Source of the DNA: Anisodus tanguticus
Lineage: Eukaryota; Streptophyta; Magnoliopsida; Solanales; Solanaceae
Assembly (NCBI GenBank): GCA_034509755.1
Contig: CM067541.1
Location: 57,423,556 to 57,487,555, forward strand
Reading direction: 5' to 3'
DNA length: 64,000 nucleotides
The notes below the pieces were generated by a model. It did not search any database. It was not told where the DNA came from and saw only the letters and a list, made by a program, of their open reading frames with translations. This document shows, in pieces, positions 10,889 to 24,309 of the stretch (within the stretch, counting starts at the first letter, position 1; the number at the start of each line of letters is the position of its first letter). The position numbers and the translations under genes are program-made.

Positions 10889-11885
10889 TGTTAGAAATTT
10901 GCCTTTGGCGGGAGTTGCGTCCAACCAACTTTAATGGCTTAAACACTAGTGTTTCGCATGTTGGAGAATCCGGTTCTTCACACATGCATAATCTACTAAG
11001 TAAGTAGATGACCGTAGGGCCAAGGATCGTCAAATTTCGTTGAGAAATGAAAGAGATATTGGTTCACGAAGTGAGGTGTTTGAAGCGTGGAAAAGTGTGG
11101 TATTTAGACCAATTCTCCCTCATCGGTGGGGGAAGAAAGATTTGTTTAGTTAATAAGTCTCAAAGTTGGCTTGGGGTTTGGGACCCCAAGGGGTATCACA
11201 CGTGTTTAAAGGAGGGAGGACCTAGATGTGCTTCGGTTCGAGGATAAGCCCACACGCGCGCCGCTACCGCCCGCCCGTCCCGTCTCAGGCTCGGGTCACG
11301 GGCTGTGGCTTCTTCTGATATTATCTTTTTGGACCCAGAATTGTTTCAGATTTACAGTTTGATCCCCGATGTTTCAAGTAAGTCAAAATTGGGCCAGAGA
11401 ACTTTCTGTTGGTTATTGGAACGTCAACCAGCCTTAATTTGCACTCAATTCAGCCATTTATTTTGGCTGAATTACTCTCCCTAAAGGTCAATCCTAAAAG
11501 CAATTATGTGGGCAGTTGGTAAGTCCTCTCCTTCAACTATATAAAGGAGCCTTTGCATAATTGTTTTGACACACAAAAACTGAAACGAATCAGATTCTTC
11601 CTACAAACTTTCTAGCATCATTTCATTACTCAAAATTCTTCAAGGTAGCACTTGAGTTTCCTTTGCTCAATTGTTCATTTGCTGTTTTATCTTGGGAGAC
11701 AATTGTCCAGGACGTAGAAAGGATAAGGATACATAAGGGACAATCTTGTCTTAAAGACAGAGTGCAATCACTCGACTCAGCATACCAAAACTGTTCCAGT
11801 TTCTTGTTCAAGTTTATTGTAATTTCAGTTTGTTGTAATACTTAGCAGTTACTTATTTCCGTTTCCTGCACCATTGTAACCAACA
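10889..11885 (+). repeat. 3' LTR of the copia element
   Basis: 997 bp, TGTTAG...CCAACA, preceded by a short purine tract AAGAGGGAT (10880-10888) that fits a polypurine tract. TATATAAAG at 11538-11546. It contains a GC-rich stretch near 11260-11320 that is longer than in the 5' LTR. Confidence 0.93.
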
Positions 11886-12374
11886 CGAACTTTATACCGT
11901 TTTACAAAAATAAGTTCCTTAAAAATGAGAGGAAAATGATTTCCCTATAGTAGGGAAAACAAGTTTACATAAATCGCAATACCAGACGTACACCAAGATC
12001 AAAACAAATCAAGATTTGCACAAGAATTTCACATCCTGCATAGTGCATTACAGATCTCAACAATAGCATCTCAAATTGTCAACCACAAGATAAATAATGC
12101 TGTAATCTAAATAAGCAAATGATGGCAAACACAACCTAACTTTGGTTGCTTTTCCTTGATAAAGTACAAATTAGGCCCCAAAGAAAGAACATTTTCCAGT
12201 ACAAGGTACGTATAAGAACCCACAAAAAGTGAAGGAATTGAAGACAAAATAGACCCTTCAACTGTATGTATAACACCTCAAACTATGAGGTTGTGAACAA
12301 CACTATATAACTTTAAAAAGCCTCAAATAATTGGAAAAAACAAAAGAAATTACCAAGTGAAGATAGGGAATAAA
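11886..12374 (-). other. 3' flank/UTR of the VAL gene
   Basis: AT-rich sequence between the copia target duplication and the VAL stop codon. It probably includes the VAL 3' UTR. No other gene is seen. Confidence 0.5.
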
Positions 12375-15300
12375 TTACCCTTTGTCACCCTTACTCTCCG
12401 GTTCAGCATCTGCTGTTTTCATGAATCCGTTATCAGGAGGGTGTCCTTCACTCTCACCGGCAGCAGCTTGTGAGAGCAAAGAATTTCCCAAGCTCTCGAG
12501 CCCATTCTGTGCTAGATACTCCAGTGGAATATTAGCAGCATTAACAAGGGACGTCATGCTCATGCCAGCTGTCGCCTCTACTAGCATGTCATCGTCACGA
12601 TTAGGATGGCAGTTCAGGTCCAGCTGTCCCTTCCCAGCTCCAAACTCCTCCATTTGATCCTCTTTCGAATTCCTCTCATTCTCGGAGTCTTTCATGTGTT
12701 CGTTCTCCGAATGATTCATTTGAAGCAACTCTGTTCCACTCGCCCCGTCTGTTTCGACCTGATCTTTCGCCTGTGCAAGCTCCGCTTCTCGTTCGGATTG
12801 TTTTTTCTTCTTACGCAGCATGAGTGTCTTAAAACGACGTTTCACAGTCAAACAGACGTTGCACTTACACGTGGGCGGGTGTTTGCCCTTTCCACTTGGA
12901 GGCTGAATGCAGACAATGCAAGTGCAACCAGGGCGATGACGAGGATGTTTTGTTGTGGCTCCAACTGAAGGCTCTCCAAAGTCACTGATGTTATCTCCTA
13001 AAACAGCAAGTGTGGCCAAGGCATCTAGCCCAGAAGCCTCGCAATCTTCATTGTTTTCTACAAGTTTTCGCCTCTTAGTATCTGGAATGAGGAGACACTA
13101 ATAGTGAGTGACTAAATTATATAAAACAAAGGCGATAACCTAGACAAGCCGATCTGGAAAACAACTGCTGCAAGGGTAACAGAAGAAACTTATATTCATT
13201 TCATTTATTTGATAGGTAAGCATAAAAAGAAAGAGTTTGATGTTGTTTCCATTAACAAATTTTGTAGGATTCAAAAGTTACCCAGCCCAGTTTTCGACTC
13301 ATATCATATGTTTCATTATAAAGTGTTACATACAAGAAATATAATGCATCTACTATTTTTGATATAATTACAGACACATTCATCATAAAGCCATTCATGA
13401 ACCAGGTGGCAACACAGAAACTCTCGAACTTGCTAGAATCCAGAAGAAACATTGATGTACCAAGGGTAGAATTTAAGATTTTCAATTCCCAAAAATGTTA
13501 CAGATTTTATTTGGCAGCTCTTACGATGTCGAGAGGGGGGGGGGGGGGGGGAGCGGATTTCCGAATAAAAACATCACAGATAAAAAAGACAACACCAAAA
13601 AGAAAGCTTTCCCTCCTACCATAGTCAAACAGGTTTTCTAAATTGCAGTGCTTTGAACCGACAAATAACATCAAGATATAAATGAAAAGTAGACTTCTCA
13701 GAATCAGGAGAAAAGCCTGTTTAACAAAAATTCCTAAACACTTTCCATCACTTGCATTTAGAAAATATTTTGAAGCTTGTACATAGAACTACTTTTTCCT
13801 TGAGAAATCAGACTTTTTAGCAACATAGAACTTTTAGAAACAGTTACTCAAAAGAACGATCAAATCTTAATCTTAAATCAAACATCGTCACACTTGTCCA
13901 TGTATATATATATATATTTCCTTACTACTTTATGATCATATGCTTGTGGACATTGCATGTCATTAACAAAGAATCAAAAGGTAAAAAAATATAGGAGGGA
14001 AGATTTCTGTTAAAGAATGAGAAAAGATATCCAATACCCTTGCCAACTCTAAAGAGAGCTTCCAGTTCCCTCGGATTAATCTCATCAGGAGCAGCACAAG
14101 AGCATCTGTAAGAAAGTTGGCAGAAAAAGGATACGAAAAATGTCATTTTCAGAGAGTATCTATTTAATCTATGGACAAAGGTATACCAGAAGTAGCTAAG
14201 CTATCAAACATCCGGATGAGTATACATATAACTGAAGTTAGTAAATGAAATAGCACAATTTGCGTAGGCTAATAACCCCCCACCCAAACACACACACAAA
14301 ACAACAAATGCATATGAAAAACATGATGCATTCATCTAACAACAACATCTATCAGTTTGCACAAATTACCAATATAACATTTTTGAGATAATACTAAAAT
14401 TGGAGGAGCGGAACTACACCCTGATTTATGGTTTACCTACCAAGAGACCACCATATGGGCAAAAAGCAATTTTTCTTCCTTTTAGCAATGTGATATCTTG
14501 AAAAATGAAAATGATATAATAAAAGTCATAGCCTCAAACGTGAATCCAAAGTGCCATATATAGACCTTCTTGAGTCCCAAATATTGTCCGAACAAGTCCA
14601 CTTTGCAGGAAGGAGAACATGCACCGGCAATCTACGCCATTTAGAACAGCTGTCACATTGAGCCCATTGCTCCTGATCCCTGTGCAAGGGTAAAACATAA
14701 ATTGAACTTCAATAGAAGCAAAATATCCAGCAGATTGCAACCAAACAGTGAAATTGCATTCACTCATTTCTACAAGTGTAGTTTTGGTATGACCAGCAAA
14801 GGCAAAGGTGAACATTATTGACAAACACAACTCTGTCTGAGCTTCTCAGATTTTACATCTTCCTCTAAACATGGTGAAATATGGACCACTAGTGGGGTGA
14901 AAAAGTAGTTCAAGGTTTCATGTGACAGTTTACACATTGAAGAAGTTTTCTGAATAGGCTGAGCTACAACACTCAAAATTTTCAAGTCTGCACAAGTTGA
15001 TCCCTTAACATAACAGAGAACTACAGATAAATTTCACTGAGTGTACTCAGTTTTTCCCTTACCCAGAAGATCGGGCAGTAAATATTGTCCTCTTCCCCAA
15101 AACTGGTGGTTCCTATAGAGAAGGTTAAAAAGAGCATTAGACTTTCAGTTTACTACAGTCTATCATTGACTATGAAAAAAGAACAATGACATAAAATTAA
15201 AAGAAAAGCGAATAAATTTGTGTTAACACTCTCCACATTTGGTTGCACTTACATCATATTCTTCAAATTCATAGTCCTCAATCACAACAACGGTAGGCTT

Positions 15301-18300
15301 GGCAGTCGGAGGTGGCCGTAGCAATTCTTGTGCTTCTTCCCAAGTGATTCTAAGTTCCATTGCATCATCAGCATGCATAAGAAGCCTCTTATTTTTGGAC
15401 CCGATGTTTCTTGCCTTTTTCTTCTCTGACATTGGCACTTGCCGGCTCACAGAATCATCGCTTGTCCTGCCTCCATTCTTTTCATGTTCGATGACAAAAA
15501 GAATTTGCAATTACGGGAAAGCAAAAATTCAAATGCTGCAAGCATGTGAGAATACTTGCTTTGCGAAAAGACCTAGAGTGCTAGAGTAAACACTCACCGG
15601 AAAGTTTTCAGTCATGCCAGAAAACGAAGTTTCTGCAGAGCCATTGCCGTTGGGAAGGTTAGGCGCCTGAGAATCCTGTTTTGAGTATGAAAAGAGGGAA
15701 ATTAGATCACTATGACAACCAGGAAAAGAAAGCTGACTATAGCAAACAATGTTTCTGTAGATAACCTGCATGTCAACATTGTTTGTTGCCTTCCGAAATC
15801 CCATAACAAGCTTTCCTCCCGGATCTATTCGACTAAATATCACTACAACAATAGACCATAACCATTAGTTTTATCTGAAAATCACTATCAAATACAGAGT
15901 CAATTGATGCCGAATTAAGGGAAATAAAGCATCTACAGTCCAATAAATAGCCATTTTTCCAGAGATGGAAATAGATTTCTCTGATAGATATATCCAATAT
16001 ACAGACCTCTTATCCATCATTACCCTGACACATCCTATAGCAATGAAGAAAGCATGAAATATCTTTTTCTTCAAGAAGAAAGCATGAATACCAGTATCAC
16101 CAGCTTGCAGATTCATATTCTGTATACAAGGGGTAACACCCTCCAAAACATACATCCGGCTGTTGTTATTGGGCCAAAATCTGAATTGAAATGTCCACTC
16201 TTTACCCTTTATATCCTGAATCCTTATAGGTATACCCTCTGATTGGTTAATTGGAGGAAAGTATGCCTGCAAGGAATTGACATTGATTAAGCAGAAAAGG
16301 TGCATTGCAAGTTAACCATTCGAGACCACAAAGATAACAGTCAGGCAAGATATCATAATTGTCCAAACTACAAGTTACAAAAATTCTGAAGAAGTAACTC
16401 TTACTTCAGCACATGCTTTGGGCAAAACCAGACGGCCTATTCGACCAGCATCGCTGGCACTTAGGACCTTCTCAAACAGTGGTACGATAGCAGACTTTAA
16501 GCTGAAATTGCAGTTAAAGTAAACATAATTGAGTGATACATAGGGGTACACAACTCGAAGATAACATATCGTAACCAAAATAGTATGCTGTTGAGGATAC
16601 TCTCCAGATAATTTCTGCAACTCCTGGTCTGTAATCCTAGGCCAGTATCGAGGCAATAACTGATTGCGGCCCCCACGCCCTTCAGCAGGCGGCCTTGCAA
16701 CCCTTTCCTGTGAAGCCATTCCTTTGTTTGATTCAGAACCTGAATTGGAGCTAGGTTTGGGGGGCTTGGGCAATATATGGCGTGTCTTTTGACCCTGTTG
16801 AAAGGGAGAATTCTTGTTTTGTTCCCTTCCTTCAACATCTCCACCAGGAAAAGGCTGCTGTCCTGAACTTGAAGTACCAATAAAAGTACTCAGAGAGAAA
16901 TTTAGAGATGGCTGATTGATTGATTCATACATATCTTTAACTCCTTGACTTGGTCTTTCATTATCGGGTTTGCCAAATAGAGAAGCTCCAATTGGCTGCT
17001 GGTTCAGATTTGAAAAGCATGTACTGACGTTACCAATGGGAAGAATTGTCTCTGGATTCATGTCACTCCTTGGAGTTTGAAAGAGTTGACCGGGCTCACT
17101 GGTCTCCACGGGCTTGCTCAACCGCATAACCCTTCTTCTGTCAAAGTCATTCTCATCCATTCTATTCTCAATACCCAGTGGCTGTGCACTCTTAGATCCC
17201 AAGGTGCCATTAGGAAGATCATCACCGGGTATCTGCAAAAGCAATTATAAGATGATTAATACCCAGTGGCTGTACACTCTTATTTTCGAGAGTTAAGGTG
17301 TTTGGCCAAGCTTTTAGGAACAAAATAAGTGTTTTTCAGTAGCAAAAAAAATTGACTTTTCCCCCCATAAGCACATTTGGAACCTTGACCAAGCACAAAT
17401 TACTGCTCTAATATTGGCAAAAGTGCTTTTGGCACTTCTTCCAAAAAGCACTTTTCAAAATAAGTAGTTTCTTAAAGCTTGGCAAACAGGCTATAAGACT
17501 CAGACTACGTCAACTGACCATCAGCTAAATTTGTCAAAGATCCTTTCAAGGAATGAAACAATAGTAAAAGAGCAAGTGATGTGGACATACACATTCAAAG
17601 AACACGTAAAAAGAACTCCAATTAGATAAGTGAAATAAAAGAAAAAGAGACAGAAAAGAGAAGCTATTCATTTGTCAATATTTTGAACTCCAATTAGATA
17701 AGTGAAACAAAAGAAAAAAGACAGAAGATAGAAGCTATTCATTTGTCAATATCTTGATTTTGTTTGTTTCTTTCAGGGATTGAGTATTGGCTTTCTGGTG
17801 TGGGTGTCTTTCTATGTTGCATCGACACAATATAGACACAAGATCTATTATTCTAATAATGCAAAAAAACAAAATACGAAACATGCTTGCTCTAAGTGAA
17901 AAGCTGCATCAATTTGCCGAATTACTATGTGAAGGATAGAAAGTAATTTACGAATTTTCACTGTGGATGGTTACTCCAGCATGGAACCAAACTGCGACTG
18001 ACCCAACTCTTCTCTCATATTACAATATTATTTAAGATAATTTTTCTTTTGAGAATGGTCATGTTGTATTCCGACATGCTGGAGACCTCCGAAAATATAA
18101 TTTAAGATGATTTTCTTAGGACATGACAACTAAAGATAATGTATTCAAAATTACCAAGTAAGCTTGCCGGAAAGAGCATATATGAAGTTTGACAAGTGAA
18201 CATCTGAATATCAAATGTTAGAGCACGCAAAAAAATGTAAAAAAGAAAAGAAAAGCAATGTTGTTGTGTCTGTGTTGCATGGACACACTTGCATGGACAT

Positions 18301-21300
18301 GATACAGACACAAGACTAGCTAATTCTAAGAAATCTAGAAACCAAGACTTCTCTATAGCGGCGTCCTTCGTCTAGATATTTTTGGTTGCTATAGCGAAAT
18401 GTTGTATAGAGAGCATATAATATTATAACATAACACGAAATATATGTTCCAAAAAAAGCTTGTCCGTTATAGTGAAATGTTGTTATAGAGAGGTCTGACT
18501 GTAGTTGGATCGCTCTATTAATCCTCACTATCTATTTTGCTCCATTTGGAACCATTTGCATGTATTATTCCAATATTCAATAAGTTGAGGTCCTCTACCT
18601 CTTACTACATATACATCTCTACATAGACTAAAAGACTCTTATCATAGACTGAACTTACTATAACTATAAGCGTTCCAATTTAAATAAATTTCTTACTACA
18701 TGACAACTAAAAATAAGAGAATATATGTCAATTATAAAGTAGCTTGCCAAGAAAGAGCAAAAATCAAATTTGACAAGTTAATATGCGCATATGAATACTA
18801 AACATTAAAAACACACAGAGAATTTATAAAAAAAATGATCTATTGGTTGATTGGAGAAACAGAAACAAATAAAGGCAAGTATGTATATACGTCTTATATA
18901 AAATTATACAAATATCTTGACCCACGTACCTTTCTATTTACAATTTTCTTGATCATTTCCTTCAACAAAATCTTTTTACATCTTTCAAACTTTTAATGTG
19001 TAAATGAACAATTCTAGATTTTCAATACCAAATCTTTAATGCGATGAACGTTAGAACCAAGTAACCAACAACAATCACCAATTCAATTTTTGATCCATTC
19101 CAAAAAGTTTGACGTCTTTCCATGAAAGAAAATTATTCTTCCTCTAACAATTTAAATTAGTAATTCCTATATCCCAACTTTTGTTACTTCCCTTCCATTT
19201 TGGCGCATCCGAACATACTTCACACCATTCTATTAATATATATTATTTTATACAACTTTTACAATTTCTTAGAATTCAAATCTATTCACCCATCAAATCT
19301 ATTAGACGTCCGTCCAAAAAATATTTTTCCTGTTCAAACATCTATTAGACGTATAATTTTCTCTCTTAATCTAGTTCTTTCAACTATTAGGTTAAGTTGT
19401 TGTTACATTACTAATTTAGAGAATTTACAAGTCAAATGATATCTTAAACTGCATACCCGACCAAATGGTGTCAGTAAATTGAAAGAAAGGAGTAAAAACC
19501 AACTATAATTCATTATTTCACATCTTAGTAACCGCTGCTCAATTTTTACATTCCAAATTATTACTAAGACACCTTTATTAACCATGGTACCCCACTTGTG
19601 GAATTACACTGGGTTTATTGTGTTGTTCTTTATTAACCATAGTATGATAATATTAAACATTTTATCTCAATATATACACAAGTCAAAGTAGCTATTTCTA
19701 TTGGGATGAAGGAGTATTTTTTGACAAACTAATTCATTTTACTCATTTGAGTTATTGTTTTAACATGCTCTAATAATTGTCATATGATTTTTCTTTTCTT
19801 AATTCCTAAACTAATCAAATGTGATATACTAAAACAAATAGAGCAAAACATGTGAATGAGGCATAACCGTTTTGCAAAGCTCAAGGACTTTAAGCTATTT
19901 TAGGTTCATCTCCCTAAAAGTGAGGTTACCCGTTCAACATCCTCATATTGAGTTACTGCTGCAAAAAGTGTTGGAGAAAACTTCACTGTTTCTCCTTTTT
20001 CATAAGTGCGTTTCGCAAAATAAATTGCACTAAGATGCTTAAAGTACTAAATTTTTAGAGAGCACAGAGAAGTCGTAAAGTTGCTTGATAAAAAAAAAAG
20101 TTGTAAAATTGCTTGATGAAACACAAAAAAAAAAGTTGTAAAATCTTCTAAGCCATTTACATTTTCTAATTTAAGCGAAAACTATGAAGTGTGGAAGCAT
20201 ATAGCTTTCTAGAGAAGACCCCTTCAATACATCTTCAATTTCTTTGTTTCCATAAAGTCCATCCTATACATAATACCCTTGCCATGCAATTAAACAACAT
20301 ATCTTGGACTCCAACATTTTTTAAGACAACAAGGATTCTACTCTTACGGCTCGTTTGGTATGAGGAATAAGGAGAATTAATCCCGGGATTAAATTTGAGA
20401 TGTGTTTATCCCATATTTGGTTGGAATAAAATCATGGTATAACTAATCCCGGGATTGTAGTGTTATGTTATCCCTGTGGGAGGGGGGAATAACTAATCCC
20501 AGGACAACTTGTTTCCAACCAAACGACCCCTTGGTCTTAAGTTAAACTTTTTTTTTTAAATGGTAACAGTATATTCATCATCACAAAAGGCCGGGCTGGT
20601 AGCCAAATTTACAAAAAAAGATCCAATGGGTTAATCTGTCCTTTTCTACTTGCAAGGATTCTTTTGCGTTTCTTTTGGAACAACAAGGCTTTTGTGAATA
20701 ATTCTGAAGCCATGTTGGACTTCATCAACTCATAATACCGCCTATGAATCTCTACTTTTAGGTTGATACTTTTGGATGTAACTCCGGCACTTCCTTGAAA
20801 TTAGCTCACAGACATTAGTTTCATTATTTCTAAGTAAAGTAGATGTATACCTATCAACAACGTTAACCTAAAATAATCCAATGGAACACTAAACCTACAT
20901 GTCAAAGTATGAAACTGATCCTATGATGCGTTTGATGTATCAGTCAAGCATCAAACTAGCTGTACACGTCATAGACATGTGGCCTAAACAAAGTTGCCGC
21001 ACAAATGCAGCGGCCTACAAGCCTATAGACTCTGCAGCATAATAGGGGTAAATGGGAAGCAACATGTTCTCTGTATTATAAAATTACTCATGAGATCTAA
21101 TGAACAACCAAATAAGAAATAAGAAGTAAAAAGAGTTTTGAGACAATGCTAATTTATGGTTTACTTGACCAAGTGACAGCTAAGCATTAACTATCCGAGA
21201 ACATGATGCAACAACAACAACAACATACCCAGTGTAATCCCACTAGTGGGGACTGGGGAGGGTAGGCAGTACGCCCCTACCTTGGAAGGTAGGGAAGTTG

Positions 21301-23562
21301 TTTCCAATAGACCATCGGCTAAGAACAAAATAATAAAGCAAAAACAATAAAGCAATAGAGCAATAACAAATCAGGTCAAAATCGTATGCTACGCGAAGAA
21401 CGAGAGACAGCAAATACATGATATGATGACTAATTCAGATTCACAAAGGTACAATGATGAAAATGAATTTGGTGCTGAGAAATAAAATAAACATATAAAT
21501 AAGGGAAAAGGGTCAGATTTACCCCTCTACTTTCAAATATTGTTTATATTTAACCTCCGTTATACTTTGAGACAAATATACCCCTACTGTTACCATGCTT
21601 ATCACATATTTTCCTATTTTTACGGAGGTCTGCCATGGCAAGGACCCAATTATCAAATCCTATGTGGCCTGACATTTGGGTGAGGTGAACGCCACGTGTC
21701 ATGCCACCTACCACCCAACCCTATCTTACTCCCTCCCCCAACACCTTTTTTCCTTTCCACTGAGGTTCTAGGTTCACTTCACAACTACGTGTATTACAAT
21801 GCATCTAAGCCACCACTTCTCAACTGTAAATATTCGGTTGATTTCTAGTGAGTTGATCACATTGCACTGTGCATCTCCCTCTCTGTCACAACAAAAACAA
21901 AAATAAATAGACAAAAAAAAAAATCATACTTGTATTGGTCTAACGGAATGACCATCCAAATGGCTTGCACAGTTGATACATGCAACACCTCCATAATCCA
22001 AGTACTCATACAAATATTTTGAGGCAATGCACCCGCAGTGTATACGCTGCCAGACCAAATGAAGATAGAATCAAAAACACTATAGTTGACCATGCAAAAT
22101 CTATTACATGATTCAGTGACCTACCTTTCTACACGTTCTGCATTCCCTCCAACCAGATTCATCCAGGTGGAATGTTTCACAGAAAACTAAATTTTCAAAA
22201 GCAGATCTGCAGACAAAAAATGAGGCACAAAATTTTGGGTTTACTGATTGCATAATTAACTAATAAAAATCTACGCCGAAACACCAAAAACATTACAAGT
22301 CAACTATATGTCAAGACTGATGAAAAGGCTCTTACTTTGTGACGCTTGTAATAAGAAGAGTGAATGAAAGAAATTAACTATAAAACTATGAGTCCGAAGC
22401 AACAACGATATCATACTAGGGAGCTCTAAGAAAGAAGTTGAATTTCCAACTATAAGAACATATACTTCTGATTCTGAGAACCAAAAACTACCACATTAAT
22501 AACCAAACAGTTGATAAAGATGCTGACGTACCGTTTGTCATGGGAAGACCGACAAAAACCAACAGAGCAAGAAAATACTATTGCTTCAAACTCAAAGTTA
22601 TTTGTACAAGTTATTATCTTGGAGCTCTGATGCATCCAACTATAAAAACCTTAGTGGTTTAAGAAATAACATGGAAATATATCAGCCCAAAACTAAAAAG
22701 ATCTCCTCTTTATTTGCAATGACCACTAAATCATCATGTAAATACTCTTTTTTTTTTCTAGTTAAAAGCTTGCAAATGAGAACAAAAGGGCACCATAGGG
22801 TCCTTTGAATTCTGACCTTCCTTCTCCTACCTCCAAAATAAGGCTTCTATTTTACGAAATAAACATTGAAGATAAAACTATTAAGAGATAACATGGAAAT
22901 ATATCAGCCCAAAACTAAAAAGATGTCATCTTTATTTGCATTGACCACTAAATCATCACATAAAACTCATTTTTATTTAGTTAAAAGCTTGAATATAAGA
23001 AAATGAAAACAAAAGCACATCATAGGGTCCTTTGATTCACTTGAACACAAAACTATTACGCGTAATATATAATCACAGAACTAAGAGAAAGTAGAGAACA
23101 CTCACTCTTGAGAGACAAATTGCAGAATAACAAAAAATTAGAGTACCAAAAACTGTGATATTTGACTACAACAACATACCCAGTGTAATCACACTTTGTG
23201 GGGTCACCTTACCTCTACCTTTGTGGGGGGCAGAGAGGCTGTTTCCGATTGACCCTCGTCAACTGTGATATTTGACTAAAAATCCTAAATTTAGGAACAA
23301 TTCCATAATGCAACAAACAGGAATTTTTGCCCCCTCTATTTCAGGGAGATCCAAAAAACCCCACATCTCTAAAACTACCCTTTACATCAAAAAATCAAGT
23401 CAAACATAAAGTTAAAATTACAATTAAGACAGTAGAAATTAATTACCCGCAATTGTAGCAAAGCTTTGCAAATCCACCTGATTTGAATCCCCAACCTTTC
23501 TTCCATTCAGACGACGTCGTTGCAGCACGACATAGCTCATTCATGCAAATCATTGACCCCAT
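12375..23562 (-). CDS. VAL: VAL/HSI2-type B3 and CW-domain transcriptional repressor
   Basis: Thirteen exons on the minus strand: 23562-23447, 22206-22125, 22046-21930, 17232-16601, 16501-16405, 16266-16092, 15842-15766, 15675-15598, 15477-15253, 15112-15063, 14679-14566, 14105-14038, 13081-12375. They sum to 2538 nt, an open frame of 845 residues, close to known VAL proteins. Domains: N-terminal Cys-rich PHD-like zinc finger (ICMNELC...FAKLCYNCG...GCIASKYLYEYLD, about 6-95); B3 domain about 316-430 (VPLFEKVLSASDAGRIGRL to KLVMGFRKA); CW zinc finger about 534-590 (EQWAQCDSCSKWRRLP); EAR repression motif LDLN near 764. In the family these proteins bind RY elements, recruit Polycomb and silence seed-maturation genes in the nucleus. 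Intron 3 is 4.7 kb and carries MITEs and a SINE. Oddities: exon 11 donor is a weak GTCTAT, and exon 9 has a poor polypyrimidine tract. Which paralogue (VAL1 or VAL2) is not decided. Confidence 0.92.
13535..13551. repeat. Poly-G run in VAL intron 12
   Basis: An unbroken run of about 15 G inside the intron, read as C on the transcribed strand. The length may vary or be a sequencing artefact. Confidence 0.6.
17297..17490. mobile_element. MITE in VAL intron 3
   Basis: About 194 bp with inverted ends GGTGTTTGGCCAAGCTTT and (reverse complement of right end) CCTGTTTGCCAAGCTTT. The middle also folds (AAAAGTGC...GCACTT). I could not fix a target duplication, so the superfamily is open; such GTTTGGCCAAGC elements are common in Solanaceae introns. 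Confidence 0.7.
17613..17757. repeat. Two-copy 72-bp tandem repeat
   Basis: Two nearly identical units start GAACTCCAATTAGATAAG at 17613 and 17685 and both contain GAAGCTATTCATTTGTCAAT. In VAL intron 3. Confidence 0.8.
18344..18504. mobile_element. MITE-like palindromic element in VAL intron 3
   Basis: Left end ...GACTTCTCTATAGCGGC mirrors right end (reverse complement) CAGTCAGACCTCTCTATAAC, with a shared CACTATAAC/GCTATAGCG interior. About 160 bp, non-coding. Confidence 0.5.
20348..20530. mobile_element. MITE with GGCTCGTTTGGT ends in VAL intron 3
   Basis: About 183 bp. Left end GGCTCGTTTGGTATGAGG; right end reads GGGGTCGTTTGGTTGG when reversed. Internal AATCCCGGGATTA palindromes occur twice. 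No clear target duplication. Confidence 0.7.
21208..21320 (-). mobile_element. TS-type SINE, 3' part
   Basis: CAA-repeat tail followed by ATACCCAGTGTAATCCCAC, GGGGACTGGGGAGGGTA, the paired TACC...GGTAGGGA and the CATCGGCT end. Read on the minus strand this is the 3' half of the tobacco-type SINE, ending in a TTG tail. The Pol III promoter boxes are not visible. In VAL intron 3. Confidence 0.7.
21490..21740. repeat. Repeat-like segment in VAL intron 3
   Basis: Segment beginning GGGAAAAGGGTCAGATTTACCCC, a recurrent opening of Solanaceae non-autonomous elements as I remember it. The other end and a target duplication were not found. Confidence 0.35.
22667..23039. repeat. Direct duplication (~145 bp) in VAL intron 1
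   Basis: Two copies, about 22667-22812 and 22891-23039, share AACATGGAAATATATCAGCC at the start and CATAGGGTCCTTTGA at the end with scattered differences. Confidence 0.8.
23168..23262 (-). mobile_element. TS-type SINE fragment in VAL intron 1
   Basis: Same 3' motif as at 21208 (ACAACAACATACCCAGTGTA, GAGAGGCTGTTTCCGA, GACCCTCG) with an internal deletion of the GGGGAGGGTA part. Confidence 0.65.
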
Positions 23563-24309
23563 TTTGCCCTCAAAAATCAAACCTTTAACAACAAATCTTC
23601 TAAATCAACAAAAACCCTAATTAACACATCAAGAATACATTAACCCCGGATCAAATAAACCCCCAAAATCACAAAAAAAATAATTACCCAGCATACCTTA
23701 CTCAATATTAAATGTGGGGTTTACCATCAACCTTAACATAACCAAAAAATTAAGGAATCTTGAACTGAATCTTTAGTAAAACAAGTGGGTCAAACACTTT
23801 TACGACGGTGGTCGGTGATTGTTGGTCGGTGGTTGTCGATAAACATAACAGATAAAGATACAGTTACAGAGTTGCAGATTTACATATATAGATATATATG
23901 TATAGAGAGAAGAAATTATTAGAGATTCTAGAGAGAGAAAGTTGAATGTATGCATGCAAAGAAGAAGGTAAAATGGATTGCACAAAAAGCATGCACGACA
24001 CTCCACAAGGTTGTCTTTTACATAATTTCATTTTCAGTACATTTAACCCAAAAACTAATTCTTGTTTTAATTATTTTTTTTGTCTAAATTTTCGGACAGT
24101 GATACGATGATCCTATGCTTTCGTGGATTCCCATGTCTTCTTTGGTATTATGACGTCAAAAGTATTTCAAATTTTGTAGAGTCAAAGGTAAGTCAAGATT
24201 TACTGTATCTCACTTTGACTAAAAAGTTACCGTAGTCGGGTAGATTTCAACATGAACAAATCTAGGGTAGAGGTGAAAAAAGAAAAAAAATATATAGGCT
24301 ATAGATGAT
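23563..24309 (-). promoter_or_regulatory. VAL upstream region
   Basis: Region before the VAL start codon. A CT-rich stretch with TATA-rich sequence at about 23880-23913 (CATATATAGATATATATG on plus) lies about 320 bp upstream and could be the core promoter. No gene of its own. Confidence 0.35.

Larger units (their letters stand above)
5069..11885 (+). mobile_element. Full-length Ty1/copia LTR retrotransposon, inactive
   Basis: A 6.8 kb element bounded by two LTRs (5069-6088, 10889-11885) and a perfect 5-bp target duplication CGAAC (5064-5068 and 11886-11890). Order of domains on the plus strand is gag, protease, integrase, reverse transcriptase, RNase H, which defines Ty1/copia (integrase before RT). 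The coding region is broken by a stop in gag and several frameshifts. The LTRs differ by substitutions and large indels, so the insertion is not recent. It lies 490 bp beyond the stop codon of the VAL gene, which is transcribed towards it from the other strand. Confidence 0.95.
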
